A program made the position numbers and the translations under genes. A stretch of DNA of 57,046 nucleotides from Cytidiella melzeri (taxonomy: Eukaryota > Basidiomycota > Agaricomycetes > Polyporales > Irpicaceae): contig JABYQR010000295.1 of assembly GCA_022592445.1 (NCBI GenBank), positions 1-57,046 of the forward strand, in the 5' to 3' direction. This document shows positions 32,127-43,248 of this stretch, piece by piece; positions within the stretch are counted from its first letter, which is position 1; every line of letters begins with the position of its first letter. The notes under the pieces are model-generated. The model saw only the letters and a list, made by a program, of their open reading frames with translations. It searched no databases and was not told the origin of the DNA.

Positions 32127-32801
32127 TGTTACAAACAGTCTTCTCACACTATTATTTTTCTTCACTTCTTTGATCATCCTAGTAACTAGCTGTTTTCTTG
32201 ACCTTTGTCTTCACGATCCAACTTGTCCTTCCTCCCTCATTTCTTGATCCTTATCACCTCCTTTCAACACGGACTATCACGTCATCAGCTTCCTTCTTGG
32301 TTCCATTCAAACCCTGGACCTAACTCCGACTAGTTACTGTTGCCTTGGTTCCACAGTTTACCTTTCCATACCTCCATTACCGCTCCATTGGGCCCAACCC
32401 CGTCTATCCCCTGTTTGGTGTTCAACCTCTGTTTGTCACCTCATGGTCCATCTTTCTATTGTCCCTTGTTTCCGTGCCTTGAAGATCTTTTCTCCATTGG
32501 CTTGCCAAAGTAGCTCTTGTTATCTGTGTATTGTTCTTCCTTTTCATCCCTCCAATTCATTACTAGTACGTAAAACTGGTCCAGAAGTAGTTACGCCAAC
32601 ATGTATAAATGGATGCTAGACATGGGGGTAGAACCTCAGTCTATTCACTTTGTATGAATATTCCTTCTATCAATCCATCATCTGTCTGCCACTGTGCTTG
32701 ACAGCAACCGTGAAACCTAGGCCATCACTCAACCTTGTGTGTAATTACACCTAGGGGTTCTGATTTGGAAAGCTGCCCTTTGACAATAGTTGGTCTTAAC
32801 A
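32127..32801 (+). mobile_element. Solo LTR of the G family (TSD TCAAG)
   Basis: 675 bp, TGTTACAAAC ... CTTAACA, flanked by TCAAG at 32122-32126 and 32802-32806. Homologous to the LTR at 16528-17296 but without the expanded 28-bp array. It contains TATAAATGG near 32601. Confidence 0.9.
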
Positions 32802-32935
32802 TCAAGAAGAAGACACATGTCGAATAACCTTTATCTCCATGCTCTAGTTAACAAACTTGTTTTGAATATGTACTCACACCCATTGTTGCACTTCAAACAA
32901 TACAGCACAGTCCCCCTTCTTTCATGAAAGATTGT

Positions 32936-33496
32936 TAACAAAGTGGAAGTTGTGTGCGAGGGGCAGAGGCTGTTAAGCTTTGAAGATGAGTCTTATTTTT
33001 ATTGCTGCTTCAGCAGCTCTGCTTATATACATGTCTGTATCTACTTATGTAAGCAACTACTATACATGTCTACTTCAGCTATTCTACTGTATTACTAAGT
33101 GCATGACTCATGCATGACTCATGCTATGAATACATGACTCATTGTATGACTAGGCTCAGCATTTGTACCAGAGGCGTACATAATGAGTAAATGACTCATG
33201 CTAGTACTTGTCCTCAGATGTACACTTTAGGCGTCCTCTGGAGTTGTACTACGTGCTTTTCCATGTCATTTCCTATGCTACTGGGAATACAGGTGTACAT
33301 ATATGTGCAGTATCCCTATAGTGCTATACTACTTAGTCTACACAACCCATATCTGTACGTCTCAGCTAATGTGATGGTTACTACTGGAGGTACCATATTT
33401 GGCTGCATAATTCCCTTATCAAGACTGTGGGAACTCTGCTACCTTGAAGCGTCCTTGTAATAAGGCGTGGGAACTACATATTATATTATATATAAC
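32936..33496 (-). mobile_element. Solo LTR-like element, copy 5
   Basis: About 560 bp beginning TAACAAAGTGGAAG and ending TATATAAC. It cuts satellite copy D on the left and abuts the LTR of chromovirus A on the right, so no TSD is visible. Sequence is slightly diverged from copies 1-3. Confidence 0.75.
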
Positions 33497-33873
33497 ACTC
33501 CCACTTAACTGTTACATTAGTGAGTGTTTATATCAATTAGACCTAATCTCCCACAGAAGTATGATTGCTTCTGAAATGCCAATGACTTTGTGCAAGGGTG
33601 TCTTCTTGGATGCACACAAGGTAAGTATACCGATATGTATTCGGAACCTACGTGTGTACAAGATAAAGAGATCCTTCTCTAAATCTACCACATCTCAGTC
33701 CAAAATACTGAGATCTGCTACTGTGTAGTACTACTATATACGGCATGCTATATTCTCACGATGGGCGCTGGCCCACTATCTAATCAATACAAGTAAAAGG
33801 CCAGATCTACTGATCTGGCCACAGGATGCTTGCGCATCAGGTAGTGCTTGCGCACATGTATCAAGCCCTAACA
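33497..33873 (-). mobile_element. 3' LTR of chromovirus A with polypurine tract
   Basis: On the minus strand a polypurine tract (AGGGGGAGGG, 33874-33883) is followed by TGTTAGGGCTTGATAC. The LTR runs about 377 bp to GTGGGAGTGT, where solo LTR-like copy 5 cuts it. It contains a CCGTATATAGTAG box and a 9-bp-stem hairpin GGCCAGATC/GATCTGGCC near 33805. The 5' LTR is not in the window. Confidence 0.6.
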
Positions 33874-33979
33874 CCCTCCCCCTAGACAAGACATTGGGTA
33901 TGCAATGGAAGTTGAAGAACCAGCAGTCGATGATGTATGTAGTATGGCCTTGCGGCCGAGTGTATGCGATGATGGGTCT

Positions 33980-35519
33980 CTACATGGTAGGGCCCAATGG
34001 TTCTGACTTCTCCGAGCCGTGGTTGGAGGGTGACGGCGACCTCGAAGGTGGCAGGGGAGACAAGGGTGAGTCCCGCGGGAACACGGCCGACAGCCACTGG
34101 TTGATCTCAGCAACCTGTGTCGAGGTGATGATTTCAATGTCGAGGGACAGTAGTTCACCTGTCACCCCACGCAGCCATCGACGGACATTGTCCTCTGTGG
34201 GTTCTTTGGTCATGGCAGTTGTCTCGAACAACTGCAATGCCGTGGGCTCGATCTCCTCCTTGCCAACTGCGACGAGAGCTCAAATGAACTCAACAGACGG
34301 CGTGGTCGACAAGGACGGTGGTCCCAGGCGGGCGACTCTGATCATCTTCCTGAGATGGTCCGAGTTTCCTACTCGGCAAGTGACTGGGTCCCTTTCGATT
34401 CCATGGATCTCAACGTTTGGATTCGCGTTGAGGTAACGAATCCAAGTCTCAATGGCCTGGGGTGCTAGACTTGCACCCGGGTCACTCGTGGGCACCATTG
34501 GGGGTGCGGGCCTAGTGCTCACCTGCCGGCAAAGGGGACAGTTTGCAGGTTGCCCTGCGCATGTAGTGTTGTGTGCAGGTTGCCCCGCGTGTGGTGGTAG
34601 GCGCATCATGTTGGATGGCCCGGAGGGTGGTGGCCGGCTCTCGAGGCTGGCGAGCCATTCCTGGTGCGTGCACGTGGACGGTCCCGGCGCGAAGGGATTG
34701 TGTCGAGGGGGGAAGGCCGTGGACGAGGCAGCGGGCCAACCTGCATGCGACGTCTTCGCCTTCTTCTTCTTCTGCCCCTTCTCAGCCTGCTGCTGAGTTC
34801 TGTCTGGCAATGGGTAACCAGGTAGGCCTCGGTGGGGACTCCCTGACGGCTTCCTGTTTGGCAGCCGTTTGCCAATTGCGGGGGACCTGGTTGCAGTGAT
34901 GGACGTAGAGTTTCCAGAACTTGTACGCCTCAGAGTTGCACTGGTTGTGCGCAATGTTGCGGAGGTGCCTAACCTCGCCGACGGTCCTGGGGAACAGCCA
35001 GTGCCCAGGGTTTTGTCCATTGGATGCGTACAGCTGCAGGGCTCTGTGGCTGTCGTCGAGCTGCCTCAGCAGACTAGGCCTGACGCGTGTGAGGCGCGTG
35101 CAATCAGGGCCCACAGCACCCCGGCGTAGAGTCCCTAGACCAGTGGTGAAGCCGTGCCACTCAGACTTGGTCTGGCGGCCTAGTGGCCAGTGGGCTGGGT
35201 AGCCCGGGAACCCGTAAGGGTAGAGCTTCAGCTTGTGCTTTGTCCAGTTCACCCCCGTGATTGGATTGAACATGTTCTTGTTCGGGGGCACGTCTGGCAG
35301 GTGGTCTTCACAGTCCACAGGGATACCGTATATGATACGGTATCCTCGGTTCACTACGTCGGGGCCGATGATTATTGGTACACCCTGTGGGTCCCTCAGT
35401 GGGATGAGCCTGTCATACACGCTCGTGTTGCTGATGTGGACGTGGGTGTTGGGGTCCCTGGCTCCTGGGGCACGGTACCAGTCAATAGTTTGAGGCTGCT
35501 GCTGTGAAGCCGGCTCCAA
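33980..35519 (-). pseudogene. Accessory ORF 2 between pol and 3' LTR of chromovirus A
   Basis: Protein-like sequence runs through three frames: 35519-34782 (MEPASQQQPQTIDWYRAPGA, YRIIYGIPVDCEDHLP, YGFPGYPAHWPLGR, WLFPRTVGEVRHLRNIAHN), then 35020-34280 (Pro-rich, ETWIRYLNANPNVEI, RKMIRVARLGPP), then 34237-33980 (LFETTAMTKEPTEDNVRRW, ending PLGPTM). At least two frameshifts. I recall multicopy Agaricomycete hypothetical proteins with such Trp/Pro-rich blocks but know no function. Its place after pol and before the polypurine tract is the position an envelope gene has in some Ty3 relatives, but no membrane segment is seen. Confidence 0.5.
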
Positions 35520-35780
35520 TCGTTGCGCGAGTGCAACCCCTTGCGGGGCGGGTGTGATACGCTCTGCAAGCTATACTGGTGGGGGCGTTGCCTCGCAGGG
35601 CTCAGTCTCATCGACTGTCATGCGCTCCTCTAGGGGTGCGCGCGGTGGAGTTGCCTCCGGGTGTGATGTCCTGGATGGACCCGCCTGTCTCTCCTCCTCC
35701 TCCTCAATCTGGCGGTCGTACTCCTCCGCCTCCTTCCTTGCCTTTGCACAAGCCTTTTTTCCCCCACACTTTGTGGTTGG

Positions 35781-36572
35781 CTAGTTGTTGCATTTGCTCC
35801 AGTCCTCCTCCCACTCATCTCGCCCTTCACCGTAGTGGTCGCGAGTGATCTCGAAGTGGTGGATCTGCTTCTTGAGATCCTCTGTTGGAACCGTTGCGAA
35901 ACGGTTCGGCGCTGCTTCCCTAGACCGCACGCGTCCACGCTGCGCAAGCTCCCTCTGGTGATCCTCCCTCTTGAACTCCTGGTACTTGAGCTCAGACTTG
36001 GAATGGCCCAGGGCGTCCTCTGTCCCGCTGAGATGTTCCTTGCATTGTTGCAGCTCCTCTAGATAGTAATTGCGGTGGTGCCGCAGGCGGTCTACATTGT
36101 TGCGTAGCCAATCGTTCTCTTGACAGAGACAATCGAGCTCACGTGAGTTGACTCGTGGTGCTGTGACGGTGTCTCGTTGATTTGGCCGTGTAGGCAGAGA
36201 TTGCAGCCGCTGTTCCGCCACAAGAGTGGTGTTGAACAAGGCGGACTGGGCGTGGCTGGCCCTGTGCGTAATCCAGTCAGAGCACACGGGGCAGCCAATA
36301 GGGTGAACAACTCCTACACCTGGGATATGGGCCCATGGTGTGTTGTTGTTGCCAGACGGCGGTGAGGAGCTCCTCCTACGCTTCCGTGAGGAGCGGGAGG
36401 ATTCTCCTCTGGACTGCTGTGAGTCCCGTGAGCCGCTTGCGTGGCGATCCTTGCGTGAGCAACGAGGGGGTGTTGCACGGTCTGTGCAATTTTGGGGGCA
36501 GCGAGGCAAGCGGTCTCGCGACTGTCCTCGTCCTTGCCCGTCCCAAGAGCCTTGGCTTCTGCTTGTTGACAT
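35781..36572 (-). CDS. Accessory ORF 1 (Arg/Ser-rich, coiled coil) of chromovirus A
   Basis: 263 codons from ATG 36572. The first ~90 residues are rich in Arg, Ser and Gln (RSQGSWDGQGRGQSRDRLPR, SRSSRKRRRSSSPPSG), then a GCPVCSDW pair, then a predicted coiled coil (about 150-220; LCQENDWLRNNVDRLRHHR) and a C-terminus ending DEWEEDWSKCNN. Past the stop, coding-like sequence continues in other frames toward accessory ORF 2, so both may once have been one protein. The ~250 bp upstream have no clear coding sequence. The basic RS-like N-terminus suggests nucleic-acid binding; no family recognised. Confidence 0.45.
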   Translation of the reverse strand: MSTSRSQGSWDGQGRGQSRDRLPRCPQNCTDRATPPRCSRKDRHASGSRDSQQSRGESSRSSRKRRRSSSPPSGNNNTPWAHIPGVGVVHPIGCPVCSDWITHRASHAQSALFNTTLVAEQRLQSLPTRPNQRDTVTAPRVNSRELDCLCQENDWLRNNVDRLRHHRNYYLEELQQCKEHLSGTEDALGHSKSELKYQEFKREDHQRELAQRGRVRSREAAPNRFATVPTEDLKKQIHHFEITRDHYGEGRDEWEEDWSKCNN

Positions 36573-36823
36573 TTTGTGTGGAGTGATTTGGAGAGTTTGA
36601 GAAATTAAGGTGGTGGTAAGGCATGAGCCTGAGTGAGTTTGTTGGGAGGTGGTGGTTGTTGGAAAGAGAGGTTACTGTTTGCAGCGTGCAGTAGACGGCA
36701 ATCAGGGGCGTCTGCGCGTGTCCCAATGTGGGTTTTGCGCCCGGAGCGCCCAACTTTTCTGCCAAGTGAATAAAATTGATGGATCATCGGAGATCCGAGG
36801 TTTTGGGCGGTGTCCCGCCAATT

Positions 36824-38908
36824 TTATTTTATCCGGGTTAATTCTTGCACTGAATTCACCCCTTGGGTGTCGAGGTAGTTGTCCAGTGCTGAGCACTCGT
36901 CTACGTTGGCGAGTGGCTCCCAAGTCTTGTCTCCTAGGTTTCACTTGACGTGGAACTTCAAGGACCTGCCGGTCCACTTGTGTTAGTCGATCTCTTCGAC
37001 CAGCCACTCCCCCTCTTTGGGGTTCCCCATGTCGTAGAATACCCGTGTTTCCCGGTGAGGGAATAATACATCGTTGTTTCTCTTGTGGCGTCTGAGTCGA
37101 CTGATGTGAAACGTGGGATGGATCCGTCGCCGGACTAGGTCCTCCGCCAGTTTCAGAGTGTAGTTAGAGGTGGCTGGGTGGGCCACTTTGATCTCGTAGG
37201 GGCCAATAAATTTTGGTAACAACTTTTTAGCCCGGCCTTTCGGCAGGTTTAGATTCTCGGTAGAGAGATAAATGTATTTTCCTTCTTTCAGGGGTTTGGG
37301 TTTCCCCTTGGAGAGACTTTCGTCTCTACGCCTATTATTGGCATAATAGGTGTGGTGGACCCGACTGTCGATTATTGCGTCGTGGGCAAGCATGAGGTTA
37401 TCAAGTGCCTTTTGAGCAAACAACCAAACACTGGGCAGCTTACCGTCCGGTATAGACCTGCTCATGCGGGGTATATGTCCCCCAGTAAGTTCAAACGGTG
37501 CAAACCCGGTTGAACTACTGGCGGCTGCGTTCAGGGCGAACTCAGTCATGGGAAGTTGATCTACCCAGTCGCTCTGGTCAGGTTTAATCAGGGCGCGAAG
37601 CACCTGGGTAATGGAGCGGTTAGCCCGCTCAGTAGCCCCATCCGTCTGAGGATGAAAGGCTGTCGACATTAACAGTCGAGTCCCTAACAGTCTCTGTACC
37701 TCCTTCTAGAAGGCTGAAGTAAACTTCGAATCCCTGTTGCTAACGATGGACTTGGCAACACCATGTAGTCGGACTATGTCCTTCACATAGAGCCATGCAA
37801 GTTCGCCGGCCTTAATCTTTGTAGTGACTGGAATTAAGTGTACATTAGACTTGAGTCTGCAAAGTACTACCCAAAGGTAGTCTAGCCCTTGACACTTAGG
37901 GAACAGCCCCAAAAAGTCCATCGCTATGGGCAGCGAATGACGTAGCCCTGCAGGTAGCGTGTTACTTGTCTTCGTCGTTTGGCAGAGTCCGCAGCTGAGG
38001 CAGAATTTAATCACGTCCTTCCCCAGCGTAGGCCACCAGTACAATTTCCTGATGTACTCTGCCGTTTTTCGATGGCCATAGTGCCCCAGTGTAAGGTGGG
38101 CAATGTCAATGACAATGTCGACGAGCATTCTCCGCTCAACATTGATCCTGGGGATACAAAGTACTTCGTTGCCGAAGCGGTTTTTTGTAAAGAGGAATCC
38201 ATTGCGCTCTGTGAATGCACGGTATTCCCTTGGTGCTTGTTCGACCTTCGAGAGTGTTGGGTCGGACTTATATCCTGAAAGGATGATGTCCTCGAAGTTA
38301 TCGAGTAGTTTCATCCTTTTGGATGGTGGTGCAATGTTCTCGCTGGGCTCTAAAGCCGCTGGGTCCTCGCAATGCTCCGCAAGTTCGTTGGCTTCTGCGT
38401 TGCATTCTTCGAGCTCTTTGCGAGAACAATACTTAGTCAAGGGTTTCCCCACTCGTGCGGATTGGAGTTCTGCTCTCCTTCCCTTGGGTAGTTCGTGACC
38501 CTCTGGGTCAAAGCGAATGTCGGCATTGACATTGTCGTCAAACGGGTGGGTTTCCCCAGGGTTGTCATTTGTGTAATAGCAAGATAGGCAGTCGGCCACC
38601 TTATTAAGTTCACCTTTCACGTAGATTATCTTGTAATCGAAACGCTCGAGGTATTCCATCCAGCAAGTCTGCCGTGGAGAAAAGTTAGGTTGCGTCTTGA
38701 AGAACTCTAACGCCTTGTGGTCCGTGACTATGCTGATGGGGTGACCCATGAGTTTGTCCTCCCATTTCAGCAGGGCTTCAAGTATGGCTATGGTTTCCAT
38801 CTCAAATACGCGGTAAGCGTGTTGTGCCACGGTGAATTTCTTGTACATGAATCCGGCTGGCCTGCACAAATGCCATTTGGGGCCTTGCCCGTTGAGACGC
38901 TGAGTCAC
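36824..38908 (-). pseudogene. pol: Pol 3' half of chromovirus A: RNase H, integrase, chromodomain
   Basis: It begins within RNase H (CRPAGFMYKKF, ILEALLKWEDK, TDHKALEFFKTQ); protease and reverse transcriptase are missing because element H2 abuts at 38910. Then come the integrase zinc finger (HYGHRKTAEYI, SCGLCQ), the core with first Asp in AMDFLG, SNRDSKF where the second Asp is Asn (37736), and FHPQTDGATER with Glu kept, followed by a C-terminal KFIGPYEI block and a chromodomain (LVEEID, WTGRSLKFHVK, WEPLANVDECSALD). Stops: TAG at 37706 (a Trp codon expected) and two within the chromodomain. Inactive. Confidence 0.8.
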
Positions 38909-39451
38909 GCTCCAAAACTAAGTACAACCCTAAAGACAACACAACCAACTGCGAAGTGGCATTAGAAGTGTAAGGGTGTGGGAGCGCGGAAGTGTGAAAG
39001 TGTGTGAGGTGGTCTTTAGAGTCCTAGTTTTACCTGTGCTGTAGAGAGCAACAAGGTTTGTGATATAGGTTTTATGTGAATGGAGCTAGACGGGCAAACT
39101 ACCACGCGTATTGCGGGCAAAAGGGCTAGTCGGCGCGGTGAAAGCGGAAGAGTTTTAGCACGGCTCAAAGGGAACGCACGCAAGATGTCACAACTTGTAG
39201 TAAAAACGGCGCGCAGAAAGGCGCAGATGGTAAAAGCAGGCGCAGTACAAATCTCGAACACAAAACGTGGTCGCTGATGAAGATAAAAGTTGTCACTGTA
39301 AAACGCAGGCGTAGTGAAAGTGAACGCAGTAAACTCAACGCAGTGAAGGTGAAACACAGACGCAATAACGCAGGTAAGAAGTAAACGCAGTGCAACGAAA
39401 AGACAAACTACTGGAGCGCGAGTTGCAGCGTAAGGCTATATAAGGCTGCAG

Positions 39452-39976
39452 TCAATTTGACTCGATAGACTGCGCACGGGGGCGATAGTGTAGAACAACA
39501 CCTCCCAAACGGCGATGTGTATTGCAAGCGAATGTGTGGCCAACGACGGCGTTGGTAGAGCTTGTAAGATTGAACTGTACTAGTTCGCACTCGTGGTCTT
39601 TGCCCTCAAAGTCCGTTGACAGCCAACAATCTGGATGCGGCGCGGGCGGGCAATTGCAGCCGAGCGGGATGGAGGGTCCTGAGCGCAGGGGAATGGGGTG
39701 GTCGCTCTGAGTGTCGCAATAGGAGCAGTTGTCAAGCAAGTCCGCGACGGAGGCAACGGACAACGCTGGCAAGGGTGATTTAGGAGTAGATCTCTCCGGG
39801 GAGACCGTAGGCGCTACTGAGGGTTCTGGCGGTGGCGTAGGCGCGGGGATGATGGGGTAGCAACGAAGAACCTCGCGGCGCGGGCGGTATGGACAGTGGC
39901 CGTCTGGTAAGTGGGGAACTGTGGGACAATAACGGCAAACACAAGGCGGGTTGTCAATGGTAGGTGCAGCAGACAT
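39452..39976 (-). CDS. Cysteine-rich ORF of element H, copy H2
   Basis: 174 codons from ATG 39976 (MSAAPTIDNPPCVCRYCPTV). Order: CVCRYCPTVPHLPDGHCPYR, Pro/Ser linker, LLDNCSYCDT, CNCPPAPHPDCWL, FNLTSSTN, basic tail. This copy has an uninterrupted frame and its own upstream TATA box, so it is the better representative of the family. Cys pairs suggest metal binding. Function and superfamily unknown; it could be a Gag-like or accessory protein. Confidence 0.5.
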   Translation of the reverse strand: MSAAPTIDNPPCVCRYCPTVPHLPDGHCPYRPRREVLRCYPIIPAPTPPPEPSVAPTVSPERSTPKSPLPALSVASVADLLDNCSYCDTQSDHPIPLRSGPSIPLGCNCPPAPHPDCWLSTDFEGKDHECELVQFNLTSSTNAVVGHTFACNTHRRLGGVVLHYRPRAQSIESN

Positions 39977-40125
39977 AAACGTGGAAAAAGACGCAATGAG
40001 GCAACACAGGAGGGACTACAGCTATTGGTGCGACGAGACTCCCTCGATGCGAGCGCAAAGCGTAAAATAAACTCTGAGAACTGGGGTGGGAATTGATTGA
40101 TTTTCTACGCAGTACAGGCAACACC

Positions 40126-40136
40126 TTTTATATACC
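40126..40136 (-). promoter_or_regulatory. TATA box of element H2
   Basis: On the minus strand GGTATATAAAAGGTG lies about 150 nt upstream of ATG 39976, in a position suited to start transcription of the cysteine-rich ORF. Confidence 0.5.
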
Positions 40137-40140
40137 CTAA

Positions 40141-40719
40141 AGACCCTCTCCTAAACCTTCCCTTCTTTGTCCTAAACCCAAACGCGAGAGCGAGGAAACA
40201 TGGTGGCAGAATACTTCCATTCACGGAGGCAAGATGTCCAGCGAGTCGACGCCCGGCAGGACACAGTGTTGGTCGACGCGGAGAAGCGGCGCGTGCCCTT
40301 ACGCTGAAGGGGCACTAACCGTTGCGAGCAGGTGATGAGGCACCGTCCAAGAATTGCACAGCGTGGCGTGATAGGAGTCTTCCTGAAACGGGGTTTGCGA
40401 GTCAATTTCTTCTATTGTTGGTCCGACCCGCATCCGAAACACTTGGTGGCTGGCCGGCCCATGCTCCGACACAAAAAGAGGCGTGTCTGCAAGTTAGAGT
40501 TTGGTGCGAATTCTCGGCCTCGGATGTTTCCGCCGCGTTGCTGCTCCTTGCCAAGTCCTCGGATCCTTGGCGAACTCCTCGTGACCTCGGTGAACTCCTC
40601 GTGCCCGTGACACTGGGAAAGTGGAGGGATTTGCTGCTCAGGATGACGCGGGCCACGCAAATGGCGGGCTGCTGCCGTGTCTCCGCGCCTAGCCGTTTTC
40701 TGGGCGTATCAACGGGTTG
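40141..40719. other. GC-richer stretch without recognisable gene
   Basis: About 580 bp, clearly richer in G and C than its surroundings, with several short overlapping frames on both strands but no protein motif I can identify. It separates element H2 from chromovirus B, whose similarity to element C starts at about 40720. Confidence 0.4.
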
Positions 40720-42740
40720 ATGAAGCAAAGGAGGTTGCAGCTAAGAGAACAGCTGAGCCTAAACGGAAGAAGAGGACCCCAGGATTGCAGAAAGTTGTGG
40801 AACAACTTCCGTACTTGCCGGTGGATACGGAAGAGGATGAAGAAGATCTCAAAGAGATCACGGAAGGTTCAGGAAGTTTGGATGTAGCCAAATTGCCAAA
40901 GTTACAGGCGCAGGCCACTACTCAGCTCGGTGGAAAAGGAACTCCCTGACGCATTCTTCGTACACGTCCAACACCTATTGTACAGGAAGGCGAACACTTA
41001 TTCACTCTAGCAGGATACGCATACTCTAGTGAATTAGCTGAGATTGAGAACCAGGTCAAACCAGTCAAAACTTTTGAGAAGATGGTACCTGAACAATACT
41101 GTCAACATGCTCATATCTTTTCTGAGACAGAATCTCAACGACTTCCAGAACACAAGTCGTACGACCATGCAATTGAATTGATTCTGGAAGCAAAAGGATT
41201 CCATGCAGAGGTTTACCCGCTGTTGCATCCTGAGCAAGAAGAACTTGACAGGTTCATTCAGGAGAACCTAGAGAAAGAGTACATACGACTGTGAAAATTT
41301 CCAATGGTGTCACCCTTTTTCTTTGTCAAGAAAAAAGGACAGAAAGTTGCGCCCGGTTCAGGACTATCAAAAGTTGAACAAGGTCACCATCAAGAACAGA
41401 TATCCACTACCATTAATTTCTGAACTCATGGATAGGCTAAGAGGGCTAAGTTCTTCACTAAACTGGACGTCAGATGGGGATACAATAATGTCCGCATCAA
41501 GGAAGGCAATGAACACAAAGCTAATTGGGGACTATTTGAACCTACAGTCATGTTCTTCGGCCTTACCAATTCCCCGGCTACGTTTCAGAACATGATAAAC
41601 GAAGCGTCACCAAAAGGCCGGAAAAACGCATTGAGAAAAAAGCCACTTTTTCATCCATTCGCTCACAAGAAAAACGAGATGAAATATTCAGTGTTTTTCG
41701 GCGCTATTTCTGCTACAAAAAGGTACTGTAAAATCGCCATTTTTTCTCACGTATTTCTCATGTTTTTCCACCGGAAATTGGGCCGTGGTTACCCAGTGAC
41801 CGCGTATCACCCTCAGACAGATGGTAAAACAGAATGTATGAACCAAGAGATAGAACAGTATCTCCGAGTGTTCTGTTCCTTCTGACAGGATGACTGGGTA
41901 GACTGGTTGCCAATTGCGGAGTTTACGCTCAATAGCTGAGTACACTCGTCCACTGGAATAGCCCCCTTTGAACTGATCTATGGGTATTTACCAGAGTTCC
42001 AAGTACCTCTGAACCCAGTATCAAATGTTCCTGCTGCTGACAAACGTCTTTGAACCTTACGAGAAGCACAAAAAGATGCTAAAGCTGCACTGCAGCTCAC
42101 GGCAGAACACATGAAGCGATTCTATGATCACGGAGTTATGAGTGCCCCGCAGTTTAAAGTTGGTGATAAAGTTTACGTGGAACGTGAGAAACATCAAAAG
42201 GAACAGCCAGTGGCAAAACTAGCACCAAAACGAGATGGTCCTTATGAAGTCTTGGAAAAGATTGGGGACCTGAATTACTGGGTCAAACTCACCATTCGAG
42301 ATAAGCAACACCCGGTATTTTACATGGATAGGTTGCGGTCAGCCAAGACGGCAAGTTTGGTCCCTAACCGGGAATTCCCTGAACCGTGACCGATTGTGGT
42401 AGACAAAGAAGAGGAGTATGAGGTAGAACAGATTCTTGATTCAAGGATCTGCGGGCAAAAGAAGGAGTTCCAGTATTGTGTCAAGTGGAAAGGATACCCA
42501 GAATCACAAAACTCCTGGGATCCAGCAACCAATGTCACTCATGCCGATGAAGCTGTTAAAGACTTCTACAGACAACACCCAGGAGCTCCGCGACCAATTG
42601 CTGCGTATTTATTCTTGGCAATGAATTTCCGACCAATCAACGAGAATTTTGAGAAATTACCTTCAGAAACCATACGACGTGTATCCTTGTGGGAAGACGG
42701 AAAAGACTCAACTCCTGCCTTCTGGAGAGAAGGCCTCTAG
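40720..42740 (+). pseudogene. pol: Pol of chromovirus B, internally deleted
   Basis: Same family as element C (47980-52180). 40720-41300 matches the protease-RT linker (AKRTAEPKRKKR, YLPVDTEEDEED), with a TGA at 40947. 41310-41600 is the start of reverse transcriptase with frameshifts, ending [14 protein letters not shown]. The catalytic RT part, RNase H and most of the integrase are gone, replaced by 41603-41790. From 41795 the integrase end resumes ([20 protein letters not shown], with Cys where Arg follows the catalytic Glu), then the C-terminal domain and a chromodomain (QILDSRICGQKKEFQYCVKW) up to 42740. Confidence 0.85.
41603..41790. mobile_element. Small MITE-like filler at the pol B deletion
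   Basis: About 190 bp with roughly inverted ends (GGCCGGAAAAACGCATTGAG against the complement of CTCATGTTTTTCCACCGG) and poly-A/T-rich inner flanks. It sits exactly where RT, RNase H and most integrase sequence is absent. Either a MITE insertion preceded the deletion or it is filler DNA. Confidence 0.45.
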
Positions 42741-42751
42741 GAGGGGGGTAA

Positions 42752-43216
42752 TGTCACGAACATGCACACTTTCTTTTCCTTTTATCTTCTTATCTTATCT
42801 TATCGAGGGCACATGGCTCCTGCATGTGATCAAGTACATGTGACAGACTGGTCACATGATCATAGAAGGTGCTGGAACATTGTGGAACATTGTAAAACAT
42901 TGTACCATAGCACACCATATGTTCCCACGGCAGTATTAGGAGTACAGACCCGGTACCAGGGGTCCTTGTCTGAGATGTATATAAACCCACCCTGTAGCTC
43001 TCTAAAGACCTCAGATTCCACCTCCTGGTCTTTAGGTGGCGTTCACCTTGTACTAGTCTCATCACTGTGCTAATATATCCTAGTCTTTAGCTCATTGTCA
43101 GCTGTTCCCTTGTCGTCGTCTCTCTCCCTTTCCACATCATCATTACCCCTGTTGTCATTGTCCACGCAAGTTTGCTTGTTGTTCCTCCCCCCCTGTTGTC
43201 ACTTCCTTGCTCTTCA
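42752..43216 (+). mobile_element. 3' LTR of chromovirus B
   Basis: 465 bp, TGTCACGAACATGC ... GCTCTTCA, preceded by the polypurine tract GGAGGGGGGTAA. Homologous along its length to the 5' LTR of element C at 44731-45204. A TATATAAACCC box lies near 42979. It ends against ~30 bp of DUF6589-like sequence (43217-43246) that borders satellite copy E. Confidence 0.88.
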
Positions 43217-43248
43217 CTAGCGTTAGCAAGGCCGGCAAGCAGCAAGTA

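Larger units (their letters stand above)
28994..32935 (+). mobile_element. Satellite element copy D with three nested insertions
   Basis: It begins CAATTCCTGGAGAATGAAG after TA (28992-28993) and is cut at 32935 by solo LTR-like copy 5. Nested inside are a CACTA element (29057-29725), a solo LTR (29825-30518) and a G-type solo LTR (32127-32801). Each has a perfect TSD, and removal restores continuous satellite sequence (TTTCAGATGTG; GATGGCATCACACTGG; CATCAAGAAGAAG). Tandem ~143-bp units run from about 31000 to 31650. Confidence 0.82.
38917..40140 (-). mobile_element. Cysteine-rich element H, copy H2
   Basis: Inverse homologue of 19040-20140. On the minus strand a TATA box (near 40130) and ~150-nt leader precede the ORF at 39976-39452, followed by the pyrimidine-rich tail with CACTGCG motifs that ends TTAGTTTTGGAGCG at about 38925. 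It is fused to the truncated pol of chromovirus A. No TSD found. Confidence 0.55.

Noticed and set aside
34452..35507. Several plus-strand ORFs of 80-115 codons
   Set aside because: They are shadows of the GC-rich accessory ORF 2 on the minus strand.
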